DNA of 64,000 nt from Bedellia somnulentella (lineage: Eukaryota > Arthropoda > Insecta > Lepidoptera > Bedelliidae): assembly GCA_963576735.1 (NCBI GenBank), contig OY755191.1:5671608-5735607 (forward strand), given 5' to 3'. Below, in pieces: positions 11,134 through 21,760 of this stretch; the stretch's first letter is position 1, and the number at the start of each line of letters is the position of its first letter. A model generated the notes under the pieces. That model did not search any database. It saw nothing but the letters and a program-made list of their open reading frames with translations, and was not told where the DNA came from. The translations under genes were made by a program, and so were the position numbers.

Positions 11134-11490
11134 ACGTGACGTGATAGCTCAGTGGGTAGAACACCAAGCGGTGTTCTTGCAGACGACTAGTGATCTGATA
11201 TCGGGTCGGGCCTACACCAATTTGTCTTTTCTAAAGACATATGTGTGGTTAATTTATTACGGTTATTAACTGTAAGGGAAAATATCGTGAGGAAACCCAC
11301 ATGGCTAAGTTGTACTTAGAAATGTGACAGTGTATTGGTACAAAACGGCGATAGGTTTGCCCCCTATAACGTGAGTACACTGTCCAAGCAAAACGTGGGT
11401 ACTCTGAGCATCAGGGGACAATATCACGTGATGTTTAGAAGTATTGGTACCTCTGCCAACACTTTCGAGGATATTCGGCGTGAACGTTTG
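11134..11490 (+). mobile_element. S2 SINE, full length
   Basis: The head carries GTGATAGCTCAGTGGGTAGA, a close A-box. Its B-box is decayed (CTAGTGATCTGATATCGG). The body and GGCGTGAACGTTTG 3' end are typical. An (AT)n run lies just upstream. Confidence 0.85.
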
Positions 11491-11974
11491 ATTTTGAGTA
11501 AATTTTAACTAATTTTTTTTCGCATTACATGTGTTACCACAAATCGATGTCATAACCATTTTAAATAAATTCAATTTTTTTCTTACTATTGAGTCTACTA
11601 CAGTATTAAGACCAATCGAATATTAAAACTTTAACCATTTCTATTCCAACTATTCAGAATACAGCCATGTCGGTATCTCATACAAGATGCAACGGCGTCG
11701 CTGGAGGCTCACAGACGGTCCGTTTTTGTCGCGCTAATGAAGTAGAAGCACTCATTAGGTGCGTAACGAGGCCGCCGGGGTTCGAGTCCGTTTGAAAGTA
11801 AAATTTGTTGACCAGTTTCTTCGATCAACTGTTGTGGAGAACCGTTCACTATGATGGCTTCTAAACAAAGTTAATTAAGTTTGGTTCTATGGAAAATTGT
11901 TGATTGAATTTTTTTGTTTTGAGTTTTAGTTGTTGTTATTAACTGTATTTGGAGTGAATTAAAGGTTTTTATTT
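11491..11974. other. Spacer with an isolated B-box-like site near 11779
   Basis: GGGGTTCGAGTCCG sits in a CpG-richer patch (11680-11800). No cloverleaf can be built, so this may be a remnant of another tRNA-derived SINE. Confidence 0.35.
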
Positions 11975-12130
11975 TATATAAATAGAATAGAATAGAATAA
12001 CTCTTTATTGAACATCAAAAACAAATTTACAAAAAATAATATATGATCAAACAGTTTACAGTGAGGTACAATTGGCGGTCTTATCGCTAAAAGCGATCTC
12101 TTCCAGACAACCTTTGGAAGGTGAGATCGA
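11975..12130 (-). mobile_element. LINE-d (jockey-like) 3' UTR
   Basis: On the minus strand it reads AGAGATCGCTTTTAGCGATA, then a T-rich 3' UTR ending in CAATAAAGAG with (TTCTA)n repeats. I recall this as the 3' end of an abundant lepidopteran jockey-type LINE. Other copies lie at 26.5 and 35.1 kb. Confidence 0.6.
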
Positions 12131-12349
12131 TAAATAAAAATAAATAGTTATTTTAATAAATATTTATAATAAATAGTTGATTTTATAAAATTTGACCTGT
12201 TTTCAGTATGATTTTTGAAGTACCTGAGTTGTGTTTCGACGGTAGATGTAGCGAATTGAAATAAATTAGGATAACCAATATTGCATTCAATGTTTTCTTA
12301 AATGTTAATATTCGTGTTGTTGGTTTCTCATAGTTAATATCACTATCAG

Positions 12350-12470
12350 CCCGGCCAGTACGAGCAGTGTTTAAACTAGTTATCGCGTGGGATAAAGCAG
12401 CCATCTCTTACGCACTTACTTAGTATCGTAGACTGCCATCTCATTCTAACCGTTATCGTGTCGATAAAAT
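12350..12470 (-). mobile_element. M1 MITE, one end missing
   Basis: Reverse-orientation monomer of the M1 family, with CGCGTGGGATAAAGCAGCCA and CGTTATCGTGTCGATAAAAT. The end that would read TAGCGCTCGTGCTTGCCC is replaced directly by an S1 copy. Confidence 0.8.
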
Positions 12471-12656
12471 CACTACCCCTTTCTACCCACGGGTGTCGTA
12501 AGTGGCGACTAAAGATATGGGCCTTTTTAGTGGTTTTTGGTATATGCGTTTGGATCCTTTCCTTCTATTATCTTGTACCCTATGAACTTCCAAATTTGGC
12601 TGAACAATTCCTAGCTCTAAAGCTGTAGGATTTATGGCCGTGAGTATATGTATGTA
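12471..12656 (+). mobile_element. S1 copy, subfamily A4, abutting M1
   Basis: Starts inside the element at CACTACCCCTTTCTACCCAC and runs to GTGAGTATATGTATGTAA. The first ~25 bp are absent and M1 sequence joins instead. Confidence 0.8.
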
Positions 12657-12902
12657 ATTTGTGGAAAACTTTAGGTAGTCATTTGTTTGTCTATATTTGT
12701 GCTGTAACTTTAATTGATTGTCTGCTATTTTATAGACGTATTGCATCTTGATTATATGGTACTGAATAGTTTTTTTTATCGCCTTAGCGTAGTATTTAGG
12801 TGACGATTAATAATCGTAAAAGTATGCACGATGATTTTTCCGTCTGAAATGATAATGAATTCTGGGCACAAGATGATACGAATACAATTTAGTATGGATT
12901 TC

Positions 12903-12990
12903 TTAACATACATTCTTACTAACTTGGAAGTTTAATGGGGAAAATATTATAAGTTATTGGTCTCCAACCGCATCGCCTCTCAATCACTGT
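12903..12990 (-). mobile_element. S1 remnant, decayed
   Basis: AACTTGGAAGTTTAATGGGG and GGTCTCCAACCGCATCGCC are recognisable; the rest is deleted or diverged. Confidence 0.5.
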
Positions 12991-13871
12991 CGTTTTATTT
13001 TATTATTATTTACATATTGCTGACTGGCAAGAACCACTGAACAAAAATATTACACCGCGGAGAATATTAATGACGCGTTTTCAGATTATTTCTCAATAGT
13101 TTATATTCTGTTTTCCTAAAATAATAAAGACTAATAAAGGAAAAATATGCAGAACTTTAAAATAATCTAACCTCGCGCCTTTTAAAATTTATGAACTAAC
13201 CAGAATACCCGCTCTCGTTATGAAACTATAATTTAAATTGTTGGAGCAAAGATGCTACGCAAAGTTCTATACGGAAATCAACTGGCTACCCTGTCAGCTT
13301 ATACTTTAAGTAATTTAAGAAATGGACGATTGATAATTTCTTTTTTTTATCGGATAGTGCTAACTTATTTATTTCCCTCTCCTCAATCGCCAAGCACCTA
13401 AAGAATGAAGATGATACCCAAAGTCATATAAAAGTTCACGCTTGGTATCGCCATCTTAATACAAGGGTGGTGTATAAAATTCCATGGTATGAAATGCGAT
13501 AAAGAGTATATTTACGGACAGGGAAATCACTTACAAAACGCGCGGGTTATAGCGTTGTTACAAAATTTCCGTCACAAACTTGTTAGCTAAACAATATTGT
13601 TAAGTTTACACGCTGTCTGTTTTAGAGAGGTGGACAGACGGGAGTATGTATCGTGTTACTTTCTTTCTCCAAAACTGTATTTTTGTTTTTGTGAGTCAGT
13701 CGGCTACTATACTAGAGGCAGTAGTAGCGGGCAAGGGAGGTTCATGACCTGTGGTAATTCGACCTCGTTGGGAGGTCGGTATTTGGAGTGATAAGTTCAA
13801 CTAAGAATTCCTCACATTGAATTAAAAGCTTTTATTATATTCATACGTATACATCAGACAAAGTTGGAGTG
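12991..13871. other. Unique stretch without recognised gene
   Basis: A 64-codon frame at 13597-13791 has no known motif. The region is less AT-rich at 13710-13790 but has no clear splice sites. Confidence 0.45.
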
Positions 13872-13990
13872 ACATACATACATACATATACTTACGGCTA
13901 CGTATCACTAGAAGTGGTAGCCAGAGCTAAAAAAATTTGAAATTCCTCAGCCGCCTTTAGAAAGTTGAGTGGGGAAAAGATGGTAAAATA
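13872..13990 (-). mobile_element. S1 copy, 5' truncated
   Basis: (CATA)n tail, CACTAGAAGTGGTAGCCAGA, ends at GATGGTAAAAT. It is truncated at the same point as the copy at 5426-5540. Confidence 0.75.
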
Positions 13991-14129
13991 CTATATGTTT
14001 CCGGGATTATAATCATAAGGTACTTTCTTTATATTAATACCTACACTCACAGCTGTAAATATAAAAACGGATAACCAAAGACGTAAATGAACGTTAGCTT
14101 TCAATTTTCAACTAAAACAAGTGAAATAT

Positions 14130-14266
14130 TTCCCCTTATATCCTTTCTAAGTATAGTCCGGCAAAGCTCGTAGGTGATTTAAACCAGTCAATTATATCAG
14201 TAATAACATCTTATCAGCGGTCGCCAACGAATAGGGGCGGCCTCAGATTGAGATTAACTAAGTTAC
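14130..14266. repeat. X repeat, copy 1
   Basis: Shares about 120 bp (TAAGTATAGTCCGGCAAAGC to GGGGCGGCCTCAGATTGAGA) with 14828-14990 in direct orientation, at ~95% by eye. The family is not recognised. Confidence 0.7.
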
Positions 14267-14267
14267 T

Positions 14268-14405
14268 ACGAATTTTTTTTATTTTTTTTATTTAGTCTCC
14301 ATCGTGTCCCACTGCTGGGCAAAGGCCTCCCCCTTTTCGCGCCACTCATCCCTGTTCTTGGCCGCCTCCGATCATTCGGGCATAAATTTGTCGAGATCGT
14401 CGAAT
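14268..14405 (-). pseudogene. LINE-b 3' end fragment
   Basis: On the minus strand it encodes the last residues of the LINE-b pol (resembling GEAFAQQWDT at 19.8 kb) followed by an A-rich tail. It sits directly after X copy 1, at the point where X copy 2 continues, so it may have inserted into X. Confidence 0.6.
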
Positions 14406-14439
14406 TATTGTAACTTATTTTGTCTAGAATACTTATAAA

Positions 14440-14550
14440 TAAAAGATGTTATTAAAGGAAAGAAAAATTTCGACACTGGCGGGGTTCATCTTTTATTTAT
14501 GAGTAATAATCCCCACATGAGGAATTCATGTCAAAAAACATTAAATTCTA
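14440..14550. mobile_element. S4-type element
   Basis: Contains AAAGGAAAGAAAAATTTCGA, CACTGGCGGGGTTC and AATAATCCCCACATGAGGAA, colinear with other S4 copies. ATAAATAAAAGATG and the inverted CATCTTTTATTTAT form a short hairpin. Confidence 0.6.
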
Positions 14551-14827
14551 GAATACTTTTTAAGAAATTACAATGTAAACCTACAAAGTAGCGATCGATA
14601 GTATCTGCTTATCCTAATGGGAACTAACAGAGTAATGTATGTACGCAATTAGAATGCAACGCAAAAGGTAACCACCCTTGACTTTACAACCTTTCTTCAA
14701 GCAAAATCGACAAAGGTATCGTCAGACAAAACTTAAGAGCGCTGACTTAATTTTTTCCATGTGTATAGAAATGAGATAATTTTATATTTTCTTTCTCAAA
14801 AAAATTTAACATTTTGAAACTTAAATA
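14551..14827. other. Spacer between S4 and X copy 2
   Basis: GTAGCGATCGATAGTATCTG, CCTAATGGGAACTAACAGAG and GTATGTACGC resemble the decayed 3' tail of RTE-a (about 14587-14645). Nothing else is recognised. Confidence 0.45.
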
Positions 14828-14990
14828 TACCTTCCCTTATATCCCTTCTAAGTATAGTCCAGCAAAGCTCGTAGGTGGTTTAAGGCCGTCAATAATATCA
14901 GTAATAACATCTTATCAGCGGTCGCCAACGAATAGGGGCGGCCTCAGATTGAGATAAACTAAATTACTACGAGTGATAATCTCTTGTCTA
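14828..14990. repeat. X repeat, copy 2
   Basis: Direct copy of 14130-14266, continuing further with GAGTGATAATCTCTTGTC. It has no ORF. Confidence 0.7.
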
Positions 14991-15181
14991 GAACAGCCAT
15001 CCAGCTATGTCGGAATATGCTCGGTTTAATTAAGGATTGTCTTCAATTTGAATACGTTTTTCGATTTGTTATTACTTTTAAGAGATAGATTAGAGGTTTT
15101 TAAATTAGTTTTGGTGTAGTGTGTGGTGGAGTGAGGTTTCTAGGATTATATTTTTGTTACATTTAATTAGATATGTCTTGC

Positions 15182-15430
15182 GAAAATATATATAATAAAT
15201 ATACGAATATATTATACAAAGATCAAGTTAGCCCCAAACCAAGTATAAGTTGTATTATGGGAAACTTACTCCACGATATATTTAATATTATATAATACAC
15301 ATATAAATAACATCTAAACTAAGAAACAATCATTTATGCTCATCACATAATTGTTACTCTCAGCGGGGATCAAACCCGCAACCTCCGGACCGAAAAGCTA
15401 GTCACTTATCCACTCAACCGCCGATGTCAT
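15182..15430 (-). mobile_element. S3 tRNA-derived SINE
   Basis: The minus-strand head reads GGTTGAGTGGATAAGTGAC (A-box region) and GCGGGTTTGATCCCCGC (B-box/T-arm) at nearly tRNA-like spacing. An AT-rich body follows that includes GTTTGGGGCTAAC. Related copies: 33080-33235 and 40551-40740. Confidence 0.75.
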
Positions 15431-15480
15431 CCACGGAAATCAAAGTTATCATTTTAAAACAACAAGAATAGAACAATTTC

Positions 15481-15762
15481 TAATTAATTTACATTCATAC
15501 ATACATACATATACTCACGGCTATAAATCCCAGGAAGGGGTAGCCAGAGCTAAGGAATTAGAAATTCCTCAGCCACTTTTGGAAATTTGAGTAGGGAAAA
15601 GATAGTCAAAATAAAGGTTGTTGGTGATGGGTCTCCAACCGCATCGCCCAAAAATCCCTTAATAGCCCCATACCGTTAGTCGCCTCTTACGTACACCCAC
15701 CGGAAGAAATGGGGTAGTGCTATTCTAAACCGACACTACACGGCACTTATTAATTAATTTAC
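15481..15762 (-). mobile_element. S1 copy, subfamily A2, with 12 bp target-site duplication
   Basis: TAATTAATTTAC occurs at 15481-15492 and 15751-15762. The body is full length, with the A2 block GTACACCCACCGGAAGAAAT. Confidence 0.9.
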
Positions 15763-15783
15763 TTAACTGCTTTTAGTTCCAGA

Positions 15784-16063
15784 AGGGCAAGCACGAGCGC
15801 TATTTTATCGACACGATAACGGTTAGAATGAGATGGCAGTATACGATACTAAGTAAGTGCGTAAGAGATGGCTGCTTTATCCCACGAGATAACTATTTTA
15901 AACACGGCTCGTGCTTGTTCTGCAGAAAAGCAAGCACGAGCGGTGTTGAAACTAGTTATCGCGTGGGATAAAGCAGCCATCTCTTACGCACTTACTTAGT
16001 ATCGTATACTGCCATCTCATTCTAACCGTTATCGTGTCGATAAAATAGCGCTCGTGCTTGCCC
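15784..16063. mobile_element. M1 MITE head-to-head dimer (foldback)
   Basis: Two M1 monomers of ~139 bp face each other around about 15924, making a 280 bp near-perfect inverted repeat that begins GGGCAAGCACGAGCGC and ends with its complement. The outer ~100 bp of the arms appear identical; the inner ends differ (GAGATAACTATTTTAAACAC against GCGATAACTAGTTTCAACAC). It has no coding capacity and would form a long hairpin RNA if transcribed. Confidence 0.85.
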
Positions 16064-16235
16064 TACTGGTGTCCTGCGCAATAGTATAGTTTATAGTTTA
16101 CTGAGTCTGCGTTTTGCGTGTTACTAGATAATTATACCCGTTAGCCATTTAACAACCATTTGAGCTTTGTGAAAAGGGAACAGACTACGATGTGAAGATG
16201 AAGGGCTTAAAATCTTAGATCGAGCGTACACCCTT

Positions 16236-16490
16236 TTTTAACATAGCTTTTATTGTTTCCCACTACTGGGCAAATGCCTCACAATTTCTAGCCCACATAT
16301 CCCTGTCCGACGTCGTACAGAACCACCCTGCTTCGAACTTGTCAAGGTCATCCCTCCATGTCTTTCTGGGCCCTTCCCTACGCCGTTGTCCATCTGTAGG
16401 CACTCATTCAGTTGCTGTTTTAGCCCTTTTTTCCAGATACATTCAACAGACATGTCCAGTCCAGGTCCACTTGAGTTTGGCAGTCCGAAT
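16236..16490 (-). pseudogene. LINE-b 3' end, diverged subfamily
   Basis: Minus-strand homology to the 3' end of LINE-b pol at 19.77-20.39 kb: CCACTACTGGGCAAATGCCT, GGTCATCCCTCCATG and CTACGCCGTTGTCCATC line up with it. It is only moderately similar and is frameshifted. Confidence 0.55.
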
Positions 16491-17894
16491 TCCTACATTA
16501 TTAGAGTAAGTAAAAACTCTAGACCAAGTGTCCGGAACACACTCTTCTACAAACATCTAGTCTACTTTTAAACAAACACAAATGTCACAAAATTGCATTA
16601 ATAGTTGGGGAAAGTATGTCGGAGTCAAGATAGCAATAAAGTAAAATTAACTTCAAAATGCCTATCTTTGTAGTCAGCGGATTTCAGAACCAATCTGTGC
16701 TGATTAAAACAGCCGATAAAATCATATTTCAGGTTTGTGGGAGTCATGTTAGAGCGCACACTACTGCGGACTCAAACGCACATAACAGCGTCTCACTCAT
16801 ATTCCTACATCGCGGAGTGTAAATGTTTTTCGAGTTAAGCATAGATACAAATTATAAGTTGGTACACAGCAGGGTGTACTGGCCAGTATATCTTTGCTGT
16901 TCCCACAAGTTTGATAGTTTAATGAAACAATAAATCTTGAAATTTACCTCATCTTACTCTTTGACATAACTTGTCTGGACTTTACTAGGTGTTAGGTGCA
17001 CCATGTGTTTTTTTATGGTTTATGTTACACTTCATTTATTGAGGTTGTTATTGGTGGAAAAACCATGATTGAATTAATCTGTGATATAATTAAGTGTCTT
17101 CCTAGTTTGATCCTACTAGCACAAAGTGGGATGAACCATTATCTAGTGAATATTCTGTCCACGTGAAAAGTGGCTTCTCTGAGCTTTGCTTGAGTTCGGT
17201 GTTCTACGAGGAATTTGTCAGAATATCACACAATGTATGAATTTAAAAGAATTTAAATTTAAATTTTAAAGCCACCTTGACGAGATTAACCAATGTAATT
17301 ACATACACAACTGTGTAAGTTATCTCAAAAACTTTGATAAACAATCATAATAAGCCTTACATAATTAGAAACAACATTCACATGATCGAGCCATTAAAGC
17401 TTATTCCTAATCAAAACTTTACTTAGATAAAACAAATACCTAACGTGGCTAAAACAACAGTTATTTTAGAAGGTTAAGTTCTAATAAGAACATATTAAAA
17501 GGTCAAACGGTAGATTCAACGATTATCTTATACGAATAAGCCTTTTAATTATCAATCTCACAGTTGTTTATTGCCGTTGCTATTTAATTTATTAGTGTTA
17601 ATTACGTATTGAAGTCTACGGATTTGCATATCTGTGCTAAACATGGGTTAAATATGTGCCTCTACCATACATTATTTAAATATAATCGATAAGATGTGAA
17701 TATATATTTAGAACATAGAAATTGCAGTGATTTATAAGACGGGTCTGGTTGTTAAGCGGTTTCTTATCATTGTTTTTCTAGTCAATCAAATGATGATGAT
17801 GAAAGTCTCGGGAATCAATGAACTTTTTGGAATTAACCTGAAAACATGCGTCCTTAATAGCCATTACGTTATCCGAATAATTCTAAAACATTAA
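16491..17894. other. Long unique AT-rich stretch
   Basis: No repeat family of this window is recognised over 1.4 kb. The frames are short and without motif; it could be ordinary intron. Confidence 0.5.
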
Positions 17895-18003
17895 CGCATA
17901 ACCCCTATCAACTTTCGAATGTGGCTGAGGAGTTTTTTATTCCGAGGCTCTGGCTACCCCTTCCAGAGATTTATAGCCGTGGGTGTATGTATGCATGTAT
18001 AAA
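17895..18003 (+). mobile_element. S1 copy, A4-like, 5' truncated
   Basis: ACCCCTATCAACTTTCGAAT to GCCGTGGGTGTATGTATG; only the 3' ~105 bp remain. Confidence 0.7.
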
Positions 18004-18059
18004 ACATAAGGAAAATGATCAACTGAATGTTTAAAAGATGATAACTCGGCTTTTTTAAC

Positions 18060-18225
18060 TGAAATTGGTTGGCAGAGACAACTATTGCCAATTTGTACGA
18101 TCCTGACAAACCCCTCAAGCTCCGTCTACGTTCACCAATCTCTTAATACATACATTCTGCAGACAACGGGTGCCTGCGTTTTTGAGCATATTCCCTATTT
18201 GATCTCTGCCTCTACGGACGGAGCG
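18060..18225 (-). pseudogene. RTE-a 3' fragment, frame decayed
   Basis: TTTGTACGATCCTGACAAAC and TTTTTGAGCATATTCCCTAT correspond on the minus strand to the CQDRTKW and IENVLKKAG regions of the RTE-a pol end. Confidence 0.6.
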
Positions 18226-18673
18226 TACTATATCTCACTTAAAATATACAATAGAAGAGTATAAAAAGATCCTGTATCCTTTTAATAAGGTTGAATCGAA
18301 AAAGGTATAGGATAGAAGCACGTGCGCGGTCAGAATTATTTTATCGGCGCGCAGGCATCCCGCAACCGCGTGCGTGCATGAAAATAAATGATTCGACACA
18401 TTGACTTGTAATGGTGGGCAACTGACACATTCATCGATATATTGGGTATTTTCTGGATAATATGCGAGAAGCAAGATTTTAATAAGATCAATTTATTGTG
18501 ATTTGAATATAATATTCTTTTGAAGTACTTAGTTTCGTTATGAGGTGCTCTGGCTGTTCTATGTAATGAAGGGACTGGGAGTTTATTTAGGCTACCCGAT
18601 AATTTTGAGCTTAAACAAAACATTTAAAGATTTTTTATTTATGAAATACTAACAAAGGTAAATATGAAGTATC
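18226..18673. other. Spacer with CpG-rich patch at 18320-18375
   Basis: GGCGCGCAGGCATCCCGCAA and CGTGCGTGCATG give a local CpG cluster. Minus-strand frames of 79 and 95 codons overlap here with no motif. It could be a small regulatory island or an unrecognised repeat. Confidence 0.35.
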
Positions 18674-18900
18674 TTGCCGTGTAGTGCCGGCTTAGAATTT
18701 CGCTTCCCCTTTCTACCCACGGGTGTCGTAAGAGGCGACTAAGGGTATTGGGGCCTTTGAAGTAGGAGACCCATCACCAAAAACCTTTATTTTACCATCT
18801 TTTTCCCAGTCAATTTCCAAAAGTGGCTGATGAATTTATAATTATTTAGCTCTGGCTACCCCTTCTAGACTAGTTCATACTTCATACATACGTAAATGTA
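18674..18900 (+). mobile_element. S1 copy, A3-like
   Basis: Starts GCCGTGTAGTGCCGGCTTAG. About 30 bp around the B-box-like site are deleted (GGCCTTTGAAGTAGGAGACC). The tail end is rearranged into inverted TACATA/TATGTA motifs. Confidence 0.75.
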
Positions 18901-19452
18901 TGTATGAAGTACATATACAGAAAATAAAAAACGCGCTTTATAGGTTTCTGCTCAGTTATTTTGTCATAGCTAAAATCTCTATTAAATTAAACGAAGGTGA
19001 CCTAACTGAGAATGTTGTAATTCTCAATAAGGCTAACCCATTATCTGGGAAACTATAATTTTTTCAATAAATTTAAGGCGTTTTATCATATATCGATAAG
19101 ATATGAGACACCCCTAGACCGAAGCGAATGGAGTCACATAGGCGCGTAGGTGAATCTCGCGTTACGCAAAGGACCCCACTTTCAGTTTCCTACCATATTA
19201 CAATAGCTTTTTATACGGAGGCCAGACAATATGGAGAAGTGTGTTCTCAAATCAATATGTTACAAGTTATTTTTGAATTCGATTTAATATAACTATGTTG
19301 GTGTAAAGCTTTAACAAAAAGATGGAAGTAAGAGAGCGCAAATTTTTAACCAACCGTTTTAAAATTGTATACTGGCTTTGGACTATTTCACTAGTCTTAA
19401 ATATTATCCTATGTAATTATTTCACATCAATGTAAAATTAAATTTTATACAT
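18901..19452. other. Spacer, no gene seen
   Basis: No recognised repeat; 19100-19170 is less AT-rich but frame-broken. Confidence 0.45.
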
Positions 19453-19620
19453 TTGCGCCGTTCATACTAGAAGCGGTAAGCAGAGCTACTAACATTTCCA
19501 AAAATTGTTACCTGGTGTTCAGCGCACCCACACTTTCCTAGGACAGTGTATTGACGCGATAATTTTGTATACCGTTTTGTACAAATAAACCTTCACACGA
19601 CTAATTACAACTTAGTTTAG
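19453..19620 (-). mobile_element. S2 copy, decayed
   Basis: TTACCTGGTGTTCAGCGCAC, GACAGTGTATTGACGCG and ACCGTTTTGTACAAATA align with the S2 body in reverse. The tRNA head is absent. Confidence 0.65.
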
Positions 19621-19679
19621 GTTTAGCATATACAAAATTTTAAGTCAAATCCTTAAACCGGAAACCATATACCATATAC

Positions 19680-19721
19680 AATAAATATATATATATATAA
19701 ATATATATATATATACAATAC

Positions 19722-19757
<36 letters not shown>

Positions 19758-19768
19758 ATGTGTTTTTT
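19680..19768. repeat. (AT)n / (TG)n microsatellite
   Basis: About 60 bp of alternating TA, then TGTGTGTGTATGTG and a T run. It adjoins the A-rich 3' end of LINE-b and may have grown from its tail. Confidence 0.85.
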
Positions 19769-20390
19769 TTTTATGTAGCCTTTATTATAGTGTCCCATTG
19801 CTGGGCAAAGGCCTCCCCCTGTTGAGTCCACACGTCCCGGCTCTGTGCCACCTCCGGCCACCCCGGCAAAAACTTATCTAGATCGTCCCGCCATCTTCGC
19901 CGCGGCCTGCCCCTACGCCGGTAACCGTCTTGTGGCACCTAGTCTGTGGCGGTCTTCGCCCATCTGTCTGGGTGCATATGACTTATGTGACTGGCCCAGT
20001 TCCACTTTAGCTTGGCGGTTTGTGCACCCACATCAGCAATGCCAGTTGAGGAGCGCAGTGTGGTGTTCCTTACGCGGTCAGTCCTGCGAACACTGAGAAT
20101 GCTGCGCTCCATTGCTCGCTGGCAAACCTTAAGTTTGGACTTCTGAAGTTCTGTCAGTGACCAGGTCTATGCGCCGTAGGTTAGGATAGGCAGGATACAC
20201 ATGTCTATGAGCTTGCGCTTGAGTGTTAGCGGGAGGCTACCCTTCATTAGTTCCTTCATTGACCAGTAGCTCTTCCAGGCGTTAGAAATCCGTCTTTCGA
20301 TCTCTTTATCCTGCATGTTTTCGAAGGAAACTATCCCGGGTAAATGTATTCATCCACAAACTGTATCTCCTGCCCATTCACCTCGATATA
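19769..20390 (-). pseudogene. LINE-b reverse transcriptase, C-terminal 200 codons, 5' truncated
   Basis: The minus strand encodes, in order, VNGQEIQFVDEYIY, KEIERRISNAWKSYWS, KRKLIDMCILPILTYGA, CQRAMERSILSVRRTDRVRN, GRPRRRWRDDLDKFLPGWPE and GEAFAQQWDT before a TAA and a poly-A/AT tail. This is the region after the reverse-transcriptase palm in a non-LTR pol of RTE/jockey-like type, a replication enzyme of a genomic parasite. Two in-frame TAG codons interrupt it, one after LTYGA and one after KTATD, and the 5' end is missing, so it is dead. The nearest relatives in the window are at 14.3 and 16.3 kb. Confidence 0.85.
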
Positions 20391-20807
20391 TATTAATTAT
20401 GTTATAGTATATTGCGACCGTTATGTATGATATATAAATTATTATTTATTTTATTTAGTATATATATTATTTGTTAAATATGTTGTTTAAATATGTGTAA
20501 ACTTTTTGTATGTTTGTTCAATAATACTTCGTTTCGTTTAGTTCGCAATGTCACTAGTGTCGATTTTCAGTCAAATCAGTGTTGTGAGCTTTTTCGTAAA
20601 GCTCACAACGTAATGCAGAGTCAGCACCGTTTCGCTATGCAGGGGCCTGAGAATTTGATTTATAATATGTTCTACATTGTTTTTTCTATTTATCTTCAAG
20701 TTTTTTTTCTCTTCAATGTAATTGTTTGTGAAAATGTGTAATTTTTTCCAATTTACGTGCTCATCTGTACAGCGACTAAATGTCTCTCTTTCTCTTTTTC
20801 TTTCTAA
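20391..20807. other. AT-rich spacer
   Basis: Frames at 20493-20741 (plus) and 20571-20882 (minus) overlap antisense to each other and show no motif. GTGAGCTTTTTCGTAAAGCTCAC at about 20585 is a small hairpin. Confidence 0.4.
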
Positions 20808-20998
20808 CATACATATACTCACGCCGTTAGTTCGCATTGGTTTAGGCAGACTATAGATTGCCACTTTGTACGATCCTGGCAAACCTCTCAGTTTCGTTTA
20901 TATTCGTCAATCTTTTTATACATGCTCTTTTTATTTCATACTTCGGAAACCTGCTTTTTGAGTACACTCTCTATTTGGTCCTAGTGTGTCCTCCGAGA
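20808..20998 (-). pseudogene. RTE-a 3' fragment
   Basis: CATACATATACTCACGCCGT tail, then the antisense of the SIVSAYPNGN stop region (TTAGTTCGCATTGGTTTAGG) and GTGTCCTCCGAG. Substitutions break the frame. Confidence 0.75.
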
Positions 20999-21374
20999 AA
21001 ACTTAAATTGTATTTTAGACATTATAGTTGTTAAAATTGTGGCAGTTAATTTATTTTCCTAAATTTGTATTTTCACTCTGAAAAACGTTGATTTCAGAAC
21101 AAACCTATCGCAGTATTGGGTGTGGTATGCGTATGCGCGTATTTCAAATAGCTCGGGACATAAGATTCCTGGCGCATTGTATGCCCACTGTTTATGTCAA
21201 ATGTCATTGTCTTGATAAAAATATACATGTCTTTTATCTTTAAATAGTGTTCAAATAGATTCTGTCCTTGTAGTTGCAAAAGTGAATTATAAAAAAGTAA
21301 TGGAAGATGTTAGTGCAAAATGTACATAATGATGTGAGAACACTATTGTAGAATTTAAAGTATTTTTTTACATA
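20999..21374. other. AT-rich spacer
   Basis: A minus frame at 21094-21279 has no motif. No repeat recognised. Confidence 0.45.
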
Positions 21375-21760
21375 CATCTAAAGCAATAAGCTCCCATTGA
21401 AGTGGACAATGAAGTATGCCGAGTAGTGCCGGCTTAGAATGTCGCTACCCCGTCCTACCCACGGGTGTCGTACGAGGCGACTAAGGGTATTGGGGCTTTT
21501 TATTGGATTTTTGGGCGATACGGTTGGAGACCCGTCACCAAAAACCTTTATTCTTACCATCTTATCCCCACTCAACTTCCAAAAGTGGCTGAGGAATTTA
21601 TAATTCCTTAGCTCTGGTTACTCCTTCTAGGGAAATATAGCCGTGAGTATGAATATGAAGTAGACAGAGACCATCAATCGCAATTTGTATGATCCTGGCA
21701 AAGTTCATAAGCTTCAACTAGATCCATTATTCAAACATGCTCTTCATTCCTTATACCAAA
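21375..21760 (-). pseudogene. RTE-a 3' fragment interrupted by S1
   Basis: AGCTCCCATTGAAGTGGACA on the left and GACAGAGACCATCAATCGCA with GATCCTGGCAAAG on the right are RTE-a tail sequence on the minus strand, separated by the S1 copy. Confidence 0.65.
21409..21662 (+). mobile_element. S1 copy, subfamily A3, with 8 bp target-site duplication
   Basis: ATGAAGTA at 21409-21416 and 21655-21662. The head TGCCGAGTAGTGCCGGC and the block TGTCGTACGAGGCGACTAAG are typical of A3. It is nested in an RTE-a tail. Confidence 0.88.

Noticed and set aside
13597..13791. 64-codon frame in GC-richer DNA.
   Set aside because: No motif, no splice sites and a weak start context.
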